DNA from: Gilvimarinus gilvus
GTDB lineage: Bacteria; Pseudomonadota; Gammaproteobacteria; Pseudomonadales; Cellvibrionaceae
NCBI RefSeq assembly: GCF_030518155.1
Contig: NZ_JAULRU010000220.1
Coordinates: 62,001-126,000 of the forward strand
Direction of reading: 5' to 3'
DNA length: 64,000 nt
Shown here: positions 53,118 through 62,260 of the stretch, one piece after another
How the letters are laid out: each line of letters opens with the position of its first letter
Position numbering within the stretch: the first letter of the stretch is position 1
The notes under the pieces: generated by a model
Told to the model about the DNA's origin: nothing
Databases searched by the model: none
The model's input: only the letters and a program-made list of their open reading frames with translations
Position numbers and translations under genes: made by a program

Positions 53118-54676
53118 GGGTTGTTTCCTTGTTCTGGCGCTGTCGATGGCGAAGTGGTGGTTGATGAAGTATCGGTTGGTGCGTGCAGAGGCTCTTCCAG
53201 TAAATTACCCCAGTCGGTGCGCTCGGCCATTAATTCGCGAAGGCTTTGCGGAATAACGTTGTCAATTTCCGCTTCTTGCCAACCGCCACCGAGAGCCTGA
53301 TACAGGCTAATAATGGCGGCAATATGATCACCTCGATTGGTAATCGCATGGTCCGATTGTCGAAATGTAGTGGCCTGAGCATCCAGTACCCGCTGAAAAT
53401 CTGAATAACCCTCTTGATAACGCCGTGTAGCGATCTCTAAGGAGCGCTCCGCCGCCTCTACTGCGTCGTCTAAAATTTGCTGGCTGGCCTGAGTTTGCGC
53501 CACTCGACTGGCGGCATCGTCAATTTCGCGCGCGGCATTTAACACCGTCATTTGGTAGGCCTCCAATGCCTGTTGTAAGCGGGCATCTTGGGTGCGCACA
53601 TTGTTTTTCAACCTGCCGTAATTAAATATGTCCCAACTTACCGAGGGCCCGGCCGCCACACTCACCACATCGTTGGTGGCTTTCAGGCTGTTGCCCGACC
53701 AGCCAATGGTGCCGAACAGGGAAATCGATGGGTATAAGTCGGCTTTTGCGATACCAATTTGCGCTGACTGCGCCGCCGTTTGCCAGTAAGCCGTGCGCAC
53801 ATCGGGCCGGCGCAACAACAGATTAGTCGGAATGTCTTTAATGCTCACGGCGTCGAGCTGCGGCAATTTACTGTCAATATCGGCAAGCTCGGGCAGATCG
53901 TTTGGCGCTCGCCCCAACAACACGCCCAAAGCATTGCGCTGCTGTTGCAAAGCCAGCTTTAACCCCGGAATACTGGCTTGGGTGGACAAATACTGCGCCT
54001 TGGCCTGCTGTAAATCCAGCTCCGAGTCCTGGCCCTGGGTAAACAGCTGCTCGGTAATCTCATAACTACGCCGCTGCAAAGCCAAATTGCTTTGTGCAAT
54101 TTCTATGCGTTGCAGCGTTGTTTTAATCGCAAAGTAAAGATTGGCTACTTGCGCTGAAAGTAAGACCTGAACATCGCGATGATTGGCGAGCGAGGCAAAG
54201 TAGGCGGCATCTGCCGATTCTACGCTGCGGCGAAAACGACCCCAGAAATCCATTTCCCAGCCCAGATTGAAAGCCGCATCACTGGAGGTGAAATCCCGGT
54301 AGGTACCGCCACCGCGCTTTTGCCCCACATAGGCGCCACTGGCACTGACTTGCTGCACCTGAGGATAGTACAAACCAGAAGCAACGCCGAGTACCGCCCG
54401 GCTTTCCAGAATACGCAGGCCCGCTACGCGCATGGTAGGGCTTTCGAGCCGCGCTTTTAACATCAAATTGTTGAGTAGCGGATCGTTAAGACGCGTCCAC
54501 CACTGACTTAGATTGAGCGCTGCCGGGTCTTGCTGCAACTGGCCATAAAGCTCAGGCTCCCACTCGGCAAGCCAATCGGTATCTGGCGCTTTAAAATCAG
54601 GACCAAGCGGAGCGCAGCCGGCCAACAAAAACGCGGCCGCTGCACAGGTAATTTTGACTGTTTTGCAAAGGTTCAA
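53114..54676 (-). CDS. Outer-membrane efflux lipoprotein, NodT/OprM type
   Basis: 520 residues. A lipobox (AFLLAGC) near residue 21 is followed by GPDFKAPD and two OEP repeats, with LNLSQWW, TLQRIEIAQSNLALQRRSYEITEQLFTQGQDSELDLQQAKAQ and LLLRRPDVRTAYWQ as landmarks. A TTG at 54676 is the only start before the lipobox, because the in-frame TAG of the upstream gene lies 12 nt before it. The C-terminus has a Thr/Ser/Pro tail. Forms the TolC-like exit duct for the pump encoded downstream. Confidence 0.93.
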   Translation of the reverse strand: MNLCKTVKITCAAAAFLLAGCAPLGPDFKAPDTDWLAEWEPELYGQLQQDPAALNLSQWWTRLNDPLLNNLMLKARLESPTMRVAGLRILESRAVLGVASGLYYPQVQQVSASGAYVGQKRGGGTYRDFTSSDAAFNLGWEMDFWGRFRRSVESADAAYFASLANHRDVQVLLSAQVANLYFAIKTTLQRIEIAQSNLALQRRSYEITEQLFTQGQDSELDLQQAKAQYLSTQASIPGLKLALQQQRNALGVLLGRAPNDLPELADIDSKLPQLDAVSIKDIPTNLLLRRPDVRTAYWQTAAQSAQIGIAKADLYPSISLFGTIGWSGNSLKATNDVVSVAAGPSVSWDIFNYGRLKNNVRTQDARLQQALEAYQMTVLNAAREIDDAASRVAQTQASQQILDDAVEAAERSLEIATRRYQEGYSDFQRVLDAQATTFRQSDHAITNRGDHIAAIISLYQALGGGWQEAEIDNVIPQSLRELMAERTDWGNLLEEPLHAPTDTSSTTTSPSTAPEQGNNP

Positions 54677-54688
54677 CGGAATATCAAC

Positions 54689-55804
54689 CTATGGCGTGGG
54701 CGCATCCACAGGAGCAGCCTCTGCATCCTCTGGCATACCTTCATTGACCCAGGCCATAAAGACTTGATAGCTCACCGCCAGCACTACCGCCCCGACAAAC
54801 AATCCAATCAAACCGCTGACAAACATACCGCCTAGTGCGCCCAACAAAATAACGGGCATAGGGGCTGCCACACCGCGGCTCAAAAAGATGGGCTTAAGAA
54901 TATTATCGGCAAGTCCGGCGGCAATAAGATAAACAGTCAGAAGAATATTCACCACCAGTGAACCGTCCCCGGACATCCACAGCCAGGCGACAACCGGAAT
55001 CACAAATATCGCGGCGGGCAACTGGACGATACCAAACACCAACACAGCCAGCGCCAACAGTCCGGCGGCCGGTATACCTGCCAATAAAAAGCCTACACCG
55101 AGTAACAAAGCTTGAATAAACGCCACACCGACGACACCAACGGCGACCGAACGCACTGTTGCCACACTCAAGGTATGCAACTCGTCGCCCACTTTGGCAC
55201 CGCAAATACGCCTAAAAATCTTGCTGGTACTTTCGGCGCCGGGCTTGGAATAGGACAGCATGATGCCGGCAACGATAAACGCCGCCAGAAACGCTAGTAA
55301 TGTGGTAACGGCACTGCCCAACACGGATACGGCCTTGCGGGCATAATTGCGCACCTGCTCATGATGCTCCACCATAAAGCCCTGCAGGTTAACCGACGCC
55401 TCGCGCCACATCGCATCAACTCGCTCGCCTATAAGCGGCCAGCCGGCCACGCTGTCGGAGGGCCGCGGCACTTGTAGCGAACCATCCATTAACTGCTTAT
55501 AGATATCAAGCATATGATCGACAAACGAAATGCTTAACAAAACAGTGGGCACGCCAATAATCAGAACAACAGTTGATACAAACAGGGTCGCAGCGCGGCT
55601 TTGGCTGCCGCCTACTTTACTGGTTATTTTGGCGTGCAACGGATAGAGCGCAATGGCCAGGATCATTGCCCACAGCAGGAGGCTGAGAAACGGAGACAGG
55701 ATCGCCATGGAAAGGTATACCAAAAAGACAATCAGCCCCAGGCGAACAGATGTATCAACAATAGTAGGAGGAAATTTCATGGCAGTGTGCGCTTCCGTTT
55801 TCAT
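54689..55804 (-). CDS. AI-2E/PerM-family transporter
   Basis: 371 residues from the ATG at 55804 with AAGGGA before it. About eight membrane helices with the family layout: SMAILSPFLSLLLWAMILAIALYPLH at the N-terminus, a helical periplasmic-type domain, and VYLIAAGLADNILKPIFLSRG...PVILLGALGGMFVSGLIGLFVGAVVLAVSY at the C-terminus. The family includes TqsA (autoinducer export) and sodium/proton antiporters, so the substrate is open. First gene of the efflux operon, 12 bp before the outer-membrane factor. Confidence 0.9.
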   Translation of the reverse strand: MKTEAHTAMKFPPTIVDTSVRLGLIVFLVYLSMAILSPFLSLLLWAMILAIALYPLHAKITSKVGGSQSRAATLFVSTVVLIIGVPTVLLSISFVDHMLDIYKQLMDGSLQVPRPSDSVAGWPLIGERVDAMWREASVNLQGFMVEHHEQVRNYARKAVSVLGSAVTTLLAFLAAFIVAGIMLSYSKPGAESTSKIFRRICGAKVGDELHTLSVATVRSVAVGVVGVAFIQALLLGVGFLLAGIPAAGLLALAVLVFGIVQLPAAIFVIPVVAWLWMSGDGSLVVNILLTVYLIAAGLADNILKPIFLSRGVAAPMPVILLGALGGMFVSGLIGLFVGAVVLAVSYQVFMAWVNEGMPEDAEAAPVDAPTP

Positions 55805-55984
55805 TAATGTGTCCCTTACAAATACTCTCAACTCTATGCCGTAATCAAACATTGCGCCCGCAAGAGCACATTGGCTCTCTCGGGAAAATATCAGAGCAAA
55901 GTATTTATACCAATGGGCTTATAGCTAAGTGACAAGGATACTTGAAACCCCTTAGCTTGCGCCACCTTTATAGCCTGTGTGGTG

Positions 55985-57697
55985 CTACGACGGGTTTACA
56001 TTATCCGTTAAGAGTTGCGCAACGCAATTGCGCCCTTGCGCCTTGGCACGGTATAGAGCCTGGTCTGCATTGTGTAACAAGGTATCGATTCCCTCGCCGG
56101 GCTTGGCATAGTAAATACCGATACTTACCGTCAGCGGTGTGCCAGTATGCTTGCTTTCGCGGGCAATGGTTTCACGTATCCGCTCGGCTGTGGCTTCGGC
56201 GCTGCCGTCTTCGCAGGGCGACATTAACACCACGAACTCATCGCCACCCCAGCGTCCGACTTGCTCGTATGGCCGCACCGCGGCCCGCAACCAAAGGGCT
56301 ACTCGGTTCAGTACATCGTCGCCGGTTTGGTGGCCAAAATCGTCGTTAATGGCCTTGAAGTGATCCACATCCAGCCACAACAACGCAAAACTTATGGGTT
56401 CGCGCTCAGCGCGGGCAATGAGTTCATGCATGGACTCATCCAGACCGCGCCGATTTTTAAGGCTGGTGAGCGAATCGGTACGCGCTTGCAGGTGCAACTG
56501 CTCGGTGCGCTGCGCTACCCGGCCTTCCAGCTCTTCGGTATGGCGGCGCACGCGATCGGTCATTTTCTCAAAGTGGTCCGCCAGGCGGCCGATTTCGTTG
56601 TCGGGTTTAGGAAGATAAGGTAAATCATAGCGGCCTTCGCGCACCCGGTGCACGGCTTCTTCGAGACAGGTAACGGGTTTTAGTACACGCGATTGCAAAA
56701 TCCAGTGAAATATCGCGAGCGTTGTCAGTAGAGCAACAAGAAATACCAGCCCCAGCGGCCAAAAATAACTTTTGGGCACCAGCACACTTAAATCCAGCAG
56801 AGTCACCTCAAACCAGCCGATGGACGACAAGTAAGCAACCCCGGCTAAATGTTTTTTGCCGTTGACCGTGACAAATCCACTCTCGACAACGCCAGGGGCC
56901 GCGCCCTGCTTTTTCAGCAGTGCCAACATACCCAGTATTTGTTGCTTGTCTTGCTGGTCATCCACTAACAAGTCGACCGTTTTTTTCTGCCCTTCGGGCT
57001 TAATAATGCTGCCAAAATCGATGTAGTTGCGGTCGCGATACAGCTGAATGGCGCCATTGTAATCGGCAAACAGAGTCGTAATTCCCTTTTGCCCGATATC
57101 GACAATATCTTGTAGAAAGCGATCCAGGTTCAGGCCTGTACCCACCATGGCCACTATTTCGCCCTCCTCGGAGCGCACTAAGACGTCTATCCAGAGCTTA
57201 GTAACGCCTAAATTGACATCGGGGTTTACATTGAGGTGGAAGTCACGTCCCTCTTCGACCAGCTGAAAAAACCAGGCGTCGTCGGGGCTATCCGCTTTGA
57301 GCACATACCGAAACTGATTGTCGGCATACTCATTTTGGGCATTATTGAAGTAGTAGTGATTATTCTTGGTCAGTGCGACAAAGTAGCTTTTGTCGCCGAA
57401 GCCTGATCGAAAATTCTCCAACTCGCTTAACGCCTTGGCCTGCAACGCCTCATCTTCAGGTGTATTGGCCCACGCAAGCAGGCTGGGAGCACGGGCCAGT
57501 TGACGCGCCAATGCAATTTCACGCTCAAGTGAACTCAACAGGCGCGCACTGTCATAGCGCACCTGAATTTCAGTGACCTGGCGCCCCCAACTCTCAATAA
57601 TGGACTCGCTTAACGATTGATACGCCAGCCAAGAGGCGGAGCCGGCCACCAGAATCAGCAGCGCCATTAAGGTAAGAAAGCGGGTTTTAAGGCTCAC
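55985..57697 (-). CDS. Cache-HAMP-GGDEF diguanylate cyclase
   Basis: 570 residues. The GTG at 57697 is chosen because AAGGA is 7 nt upstream; a TTG two codons earlier is too close. Two membrane helices (~8-28 and ~325-345) enclose a periplasmic dCache sensor (~40-310). A HAMP domain (~348-395), short coiled coil and GGDEF domain (~410-570) follow, with active site WGGDEF. The inhibitory RxxD position reads RPYE, so product feedback at that site is probably lost. Synthesises c-di-GMP in response to an outside ligand, unlike the propeller-type cyclase at 40853. Confidence 0.93.
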   Translation of the reverse strand: MSLKTRFLTLMALLILVAGSASWLAYQSLSESIIESWGRQVTEIQVRYDSARLLSSLEREIALARQLARAPSLLAWANTPEDEALQAKALSELENFRSGFGDKSYFVALTKNNHYYFNNAQNEYADNQFRYVLKADSPDDAWFFQLVEEGRDFHLNVNPDVNLGVTKLWIDVLVRSEEGEIVAMVGTGLNLDRFLQDIVDIGQKGITTLFADYNGAIQLYRDRNYIDFGSIIKPEGQKKTVDLLVDDQQDKQQILGMLALLKKQGAAPGVVESGFVTVNGKKHLAGVAYLSSIGWFEVTLLDLSVLVPKSYFWPLGLVFLVALLTTLAIFHWILQSRVLKPVTCLEEAVHRVREGRYDLPYLPKPDNEIGRLADHFEKMTDRVRRHTEELEGRVAQRTEQLHLQARTDSLTSLKNRRGLDESMHELIARAEREPISFALLWLDVDHFKAINDDFGHQTGDDVLNRVALWLRAAVRPYEQVGRWGGDEFVVLMSPCEDGSAEATAERIRETIARESKHTGTPLTVSIGIYYAKPGEGIDTLLHNADQALYRAKAQGRNCVAQLLTDNVNPS

Positions 57698-58133
57698 AAA
57701 CAATTCCTTGGATTAATCACCATGTTGCATGAGGCGCCATTACACCAAAGTGTGGGCTGCGCGTCTATGATCAGAACGCTCATTAAAACAGTATAGAAGA
57801 ATGCAATGCAAAAGATGATTAACACGCCACAAAATTGCGAATAACCCGCCCGTGCGGGAACCTGCAAGGCTGTTGAAAAACCTCTTACGTACTCAGACTC
57901 TCAGGCTGGTTCGTAATCTAGGCGCCTCTTTGACGGTGTGTGCTCCCATCGAAAAGTGGCAACGACGAGTATGGGCCAGCCTGGAAGTCCCGCAGGGCGA
58001 GGCCTGAAGAGCACATCTGCCGCACCTTGCCTCTAGCAAAGGGAGCCACCCTGTCCGTCGAGACAAGGCACGACATCTGCACGCTTCGGGCCTCGCTGAG
58101 CATGCAAGGGGGTTTTCAACAGCGTGCTAGAGC
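57698..58133. mobile_element. Intergenic MITE-like element with inverted ends
   Basis: GCTGTTGAAAAACC at 57869-57882 faces GGTTTTCAACAGC at 58111-58123, giving a ~260-bp unit with no coding capacity (whole repeat-bearing part about 57864-58131). The ends belong to the dispersed CTAGCA...GCTGTTGAAAA family and continue with CTTGCATGCTCAGCG-like sequence. The right end abuts the crp-like gene stop. Confidence 0.65.
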
Positions 58134-58670
58134 TCAGGAGCCTCTTTTTTTGATACGGCTCAATGCCACAGGCGTTACCCCTAAATAACGGGCTATATCG
58201 TTTTGGGTGACCCGCTTTAACAACTCCGGCGAGGTTTGCCGCAGACGCACAAAGCGTTGCTCAGCGCTAAGGCTTAAAAGCTCATATTCGCGCTGCTCTT
58301 TTTTCATCGCCAAGGCCAGCAAATGCTGAATGACTTCACCGGCTAAAGTGTGCGATTGTGCAGCGGCCTCCACTAGAGTGGCAAATGGCAAACCCAACAA
58401 CTGCGATGGCTCCAGCGCCACTAGATTAAACGAACAGCCGCCCTGACCGAGCGCAGCATTTAAGCTACCGATAATACTGCCCGCTTCAATAAACGACTTA
58501 ATACTCTCCTTGCCGTCTGCTGACAAGTAGTACGCCTTCAGCAACCCCGATTGTACAAAGTAAACACGCGCATCGTGATCGCCCTGATAAAACACATGCG
58601 TTTGCTTTGCCAAGACCTTTGGTTGACCGTGTGTTTGTAGCAAGCCTGCCACACTCTGCTCTTTAGTCAT
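58134..58670 (-). CDS. Crp/Fnr-family regulator
   Basis: 178 residues, somewhat short for the family. A cyclic-nucleotide-binding-like beta-roll (KQTHVFYQGDHDARVYFVQSGLLKAYYLSADGKESIKSFIEAGSIIGSLNAAL) is joined by a long helix to a small helix-turn-helix (RVTQNDIARYLGVTPVALSRIKKR). No Fnr-type Cys cluster. The family members of this shape often respond to redox or unknown small ligands. It is divergent from an SDR gene, 81 bp apart, which may be its target. Confidence 0.88.
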   Translation of the reverse strand: MTKEQSVAGLLQTHGQPKVLAKQTHVFYQGDHDARVYFVQSGLLKAYYLSADGKESIKSFIEAGSIIGSLNAALGQGGCSFNLVALEPSQLLGLPFATLVEAAAQSHTLAGEVIQHLLALAMKKEQREYELLSLSAEQRFVRLRQTSPELLKRVTQNDIARYLGVTPVALSRIKKRGS

Positions 58671-58751
58671 TTTTAACCTAAGTTAATGCACTGATTCAGT
58701 CCGGGCGTTAGCCTAGCGCTTTATTCAGTATGCCATGAAGGCGCTTAGAAT

Positions 58752-59501
58752 ATGCCCCAAATCGTGTTCCCGTTACAACACAAAACGGTCGTCGTAACCG
58801 GCGGCACTTCCGGAATAGGTTACGAGTTGGTCAAACAGCTGACATTGAATAACCGGGTGGTCGTGATTGCCAGGCCCGGCCCGAAACTGGACGCGCTGGC
58901 CGCCGAATTCGGTCAGGTCAGCGTATACGCGGCAGACTTGAGCAACCTGCACGAATGCGAAGGCGTGGCCAATTGGCTGCTTAAACAGTACCCGAACATT
59001 GACGTATTGCTCAATAATGCGGCCGTACAGTATCCGGCCACCATGCTTGACGATCAGTTTAACTTTGAATCGATAGACTATGAAATCAATCTAAACCTTA
59101 CCTGCGTTTGTGCGCTTACTTATCTACTGTTGCCTGCTCTGCAGGAGGCGGCAACGAAAAGTTACATCGTTAACATGAACTCCGCTTTGGCGTTGGCCCC
59201 CAAAACTGGCTCGGCGGTTTACTGCGCCACCAAAGCGGCAGTGAACAGTTTTTCACAGAGCTTGGGTTACCAGCTTGCAGGCACCACGATAAAAGTCACT
59301 CAGGTATTTTTACCACTGGTTGATACCCCTATGACAGAAGGAAGGGGCCGTAACAAAATCAGCGCAGCTCAGGCCGCCACACAGACGATTAAGGGTATTG
59401 AGCTCGGGCGAACTACCATTAATATTGGCAAGGTAAAATTACTGCGCGTATTATTCGCGCTCGCCCCCTTGCTTGCGCGTCGAATACTCAGAGCCGGCTG
59501 A
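58752..59501 (+). CDS. Short-chain dehydrogenase/reductase (DltE-like)
   Basis: 249 residues. Cofactor loop VVTGGTSGIGYEL, LLNNAAV, active site with Ser in NMNSALAL and YCATKAA (YxxxK). This is the classical SDR layout, closest to the DltE/YdfG-like oxidoreductases. NAD(P)-dependent; substrate unknown. Probably co-transcribed with the TVP38-type gene 29 bp downstream. Confidence 0.9.
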   Translation: MPQIVFPLQHKTVVVTGGTSGIGYELVKQLTLNNRVVVIARPGPKLDALAAEFGQVSVYAADLSNLHECEGVANWLLKQYPNIDVLLNNAAVQYPATMLDDQFNFESIDYEINLNLTCVCALTYLLLPALQEAATKSYIVNMNSALALAPKTGSAVYCATKAAVNSFSQSLGYQLAGTTIKVTQVFLPLVDTPMTEGRGRNKISAAQAATQTIKGIELGRTTINIGKVKLLRVLFALAPLLARRILRAG

Positions 59502-59530
59502 TAACCTTAGGCCATTTGTACAGGACGAAA

Positions 59531-60208
59531 ATGAAACCACTGCTAAAAGTTATGATGGTGCTGGCGCTGGTATTTGCCAGTACATTTGCACTGCTTACGC
59601 TAACCGGTATTGTCACGGTTGAGAAAATACAACTGTGGCTTGAGGCGGCACGGGCCATTAACCCTTGGTTGCTAATGCTATTGGTTGCGGGTCTGCTGTT
59701 AGCCGACCTCGTGATATCGGTACCCACCTTGTCGGTGATGATTTTGGCGGGCTATTTACTGGGGGCAGTGCTGGGCACAATAGCGGGCACAGTCGGGCTG
59801 CTACTGGCGGGGGTATTGGGGTATTTAATAAGCGCGCGCTACGGCAATCATCTTTTCTTTGCTCTGGTGAAAGAACCTGAGCAAAGAACAAGTGCAATTG
59901 AAACCTTCGCTCGCCACGGCCCGGTGGTTATTTTACTGTCGCGAGCCATGCCCATGTTGCCGGAGGTTTCCGCTTGCCTGGCCGGGCTTACTGGCATGAA
60001 GTTTTGGCGATTTCTCGTGCTTTGGCTAGCGAGCATTTTGCCCTACGCAGCTATTACCAACTACGCGGGTTCAGTGAGCAGTCTGGAAAACCCTATGCCA
60101 GCGGTCTATACCGCGCTCGGATTATGCGGCTTTTTCTGGAGTTGTTGGTTCTTCTTCCACAGGTCACACAAACGCGCCAGCCTCAATACAAAGATGTCTG
60201 AGCAATAA
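59531..60208 (+). CDS. TVP38/TMEM64 (DedA-like) membrane protein
   Basis: 225 residues from the ATG at 59531 behind AGGA. Five to six helices with the VTT-domain landmarks: LVISVPTLSVMILAGYLLGAVLGTIAGTVGLLLAGVLGYLISARYG, FARHGPVVILLSRAMPMLPEVSACLAGLTGMKFWRFL (Arg-Pro-type reentrant loop). DedA/TVP38 proteins move lipids across the membrane or affect membrane energetics. Follows the SDR gene. Confidence 0.9.
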   Translation: MKPLLKVMMVLALVFASTFALLTLTGIVTVEKIQLWLEAARAINPWLLMLLVAGLLLADLVISVPTLSVMILAGYLLGAVLGTIAGTVGLLLAGVLGYLISARYGNHLFFALVKEPEQRTSAIETFARHGPVVILLSRAMPMLPEVSACLAGLTGMKFWRFLVLWLASILPYAAITNYAGSVSSLENPMPAVYTALGLCGFFWSCWFFFHRSHKRASLNTKMSEQ

Positions 60209-60211
60209 CTC

Positions 60212-60964
60212 TTATGGCGATAAGTCGGCCATAATTTCGTTGTAACGGCCGGATTCCCGTAGCTGACGCAAACCTGAGTCCAGTGCTTGACTATAAATTT
60301 CAGCCTTTTTATTGCTAGCATTAAAGGCAATATAAATCTCACTCGTATAAAAACTGTGGCCCTGCCGATAATCTTCCGGATTTAGCTGCAGCGATGCAAT
60401 ATGAGACTCAAACACTTTATCGAACATCAATACAACGTCGAAGCGGCGGGCGTTGAGCATATAGAGCAGACTTTTTTGAGTAGAGACTGAAACCAGATCA
60501 AACCGATGCTTGTGCTGTTCAAACTCATCCCCGTACTCGTAGTCGATAATAACCCCTACTTGAGTGCCGTCGGGTATTTCAGCAAAACTGGTGTAATGTA
60601 AAGCGGTGCCAGCCCGATAGTAAAATGAAATATCAGCTTTTAATAAGGGTTCCTCCCCAAAATGATAGCGAGCTTCGGTATTGGCCTGCCGGGTAACGTT
60701 CCAACAGCCATCAAGTAATCCCTGCTCCACTTGTCTTAGGGCGCGAGCGTATGGAACAACCGAAATTTCAAGCCGGTAATTTGAATAGGCAAAGGCCGCT
60801 TCAGCGATTTTTTTTGACAGCCCCTGACCGTTGCGGTCAGAAAATGGCGGCCAACTGTCCTCCGCGGCAATTCGGACTACATGATTGTCAACGTCGGCGT
60901 TTACTGTCACTCCCCAAAACACAGAGACCAGTACCAACACCTTGCCTAATTCGGCTAACCGCAT
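60212..60964 (-). CDS. Periplasmic solute-binding protein, family 3 type
   Basis: 250 residues with a signal peptide (KVLVLVSVFWGVTVNAD). The mature protein begins VRIAAEDSWPPFSDRNGQGLSKKIAEAAF, typical of bacterial extracellular solute-binding family 3, with YARALRQVEQGLLDGCWNVT and a late MLFDKVFESHI segment. There is no ABC permease or ATPase nearby, so it may act as an orphan sensor or degenerate receptor. AAAGGAA precedes the ATG. Convergent with the TVP38-type gene, only 3 bp apart. Confidence 0.88.
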   Translation of the reverse strand: MRLAELGKVLVLVSVFWGVTVNADVDNHVVRIAAEDSWPPFSDRNGQGLSKKIAEAAFAYSNYRLEISVVPYARALRQVEQGLLDGCWNVTRQANTEARYHFGEEPLLKADISFYYRAGTALHYTSFAEIPDGTQVGVIIDYEYGDEFEQHKHRFDLVSVSTQKSLLYMLNARRFDVVLMFDKVFESHIASLQLNPEDYRQGHSFYTSEIYIAFNASNKKAEIYSQALDSGLRQLRESGRYNEIMADLSP

Positions 60965-61103
60965 GGCAGTTTCCTTTTAACACGACTTCGCCTCAAAGTG
61001 AGGATAACGACTAATGTATTGTGCCCAGAAGTTCTGGTTATACTATAGCAGAGACAGCTAATATAACAGCGCTGACAACAATGGCAGAGCATGCCGCGCG
61101 GGC

Positions 61104-62249
61104 TTAGCGAATGGCGTGAACGATAAATTGTTGCACATCATCTACCGCGACCGGCCTTGCTACGGCTGGACTGATATATTTTGGTTGCTGCAACACTCCT
61201 TTGCCAATAAGACGCGTGATTTTGTCCAGATGCTCAATCGACAACTTGCCACACATCAGGTTGTTAAAATCTTTTCGGGTTTCAAAGGCGTTTATCACTT
61301 GATGGAACCCCTTAAGGTACAGGCAGTCTTTGGTAAAGCCGCCACCTCGATAGACCCGAGCGGTAATGGTAAAGGCAAGTTCGTCCGGCACACCATATTG
61401 CTCTTTAAGCAATGCAAACGTCGATTTGAAACTGCGCTCTTTAACCAGCGACTGCACCGCCACAACCCTGAGTGCCAATACCTTTAATCTGTCCACTGTT
61501 AAACTGCCAGACAAATACTCGCACAATATGGCCAAACCTTCCTGCGCGGTGGTGTTAACCGGTGAGCCAAGTTGCAAAACCCGCAAGCGCTGGTCTCGCG
61601 CATTCAATGTCGTCACTAAGTGTACGCCCAGCTCGTGGTGAGCAAGCGCTGAGATCTCTGTTTGAGTTACCCTAACCGATGCATTAATTTTAACTTGAGT
61701 GCCACTGACAAGCGCCTTCGCAATCATGCTGTCATCCAGCACGAGCTGAAAATCGTAGCCCTCTTGCAACGCAAATTGTCGCAGTGCTTCAACCAAAACA
61801 GGGCTTTCATGCTGTTGTTCCGGCTCAGCCGTCAGCCGCTCGGGCAAATGTAACAGAAATTCGGCATTGCGGATGTCCTTTTCTGTAGGCTCACCATAGT
61901 AGCGCAACGACTCGTATAGAAAATCCGGCGTCCCAATGGCGTTCAGCTGACCCAATTTGTCGGCGTAAGACCCGACCACATCAATGTAGAGTTCAGCCAG
62001 ATCCGTATCATCAATATTCTCAATGGGTAAGGCATAGAGCGCTCGCCGCTTCTGGAACGTGTCAATACTGACGCTACGATAGGCAAATTCGGGATTGACG
62101 CTAAACCCGGAATTGAAAAACCGCAGCTTTTGCTCTTTGTAGTTTACCGGGGCAATGGCATCGAGAATATCGGTTCCCTTTACAACGTCGAATAAAGCCG
62201 CATCCAGACTGCGCCAAGTGGCTGGCATAGGTTCAATGTCAATATTCAT
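61104..62249 (-). CDS. DUF1704 / QEGLA-motif metallopeptidase-like protein
   Basis: 381 residues. The hallmark motifs are ALAHHELGVHLVTTLN (HExxxH, ~202) and AQEGLAILCEYLSG (QEGLA, ~233), which define the DUF1704 'QEGLA' family, related to the eukaryotic MATCAP tyrosine carboxypeptidases. Its bacterial substrate is not known. It is the second gene of a two-gene operon, 11 bp after a 2OG oxygenase gene. Confidence 0.9.
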   Translation of the reverse strand: MNIDIEPMPATWRSLDAALFDVVKGTDILDAIAPVNYKEQKLRFFNSGFSVNPEFAYRSVSIDTFQKRRALYALPIENIDDTDLAELYIDVVGSYADKLGQLNAIGTPDFLYESLRYYGEPTEKDIRNAEFLLHLPERLTAEPEQQHESPVLVEALRQFALQEGYDFQLVLDDSMIAKALVSGTQVKINASVRVTQTEISALAHHELGVHLVTTLNARDQRLRVLQLGSPVNTTAQEGLAILCEYLSGSLTVDRLKVLALRVVAVQSLVKERSFKSTFALLKEQYGVPDELAFTITARVYRGGGFTKDCLYLKGFHQVINAFETRKDFNNLMCGKLSIEHLDKITRLIGKGVLQQPKYISPAVARPVAVDDVQQFIVHAIR

Positions 62250-62260
62250 GATTACTGTCC

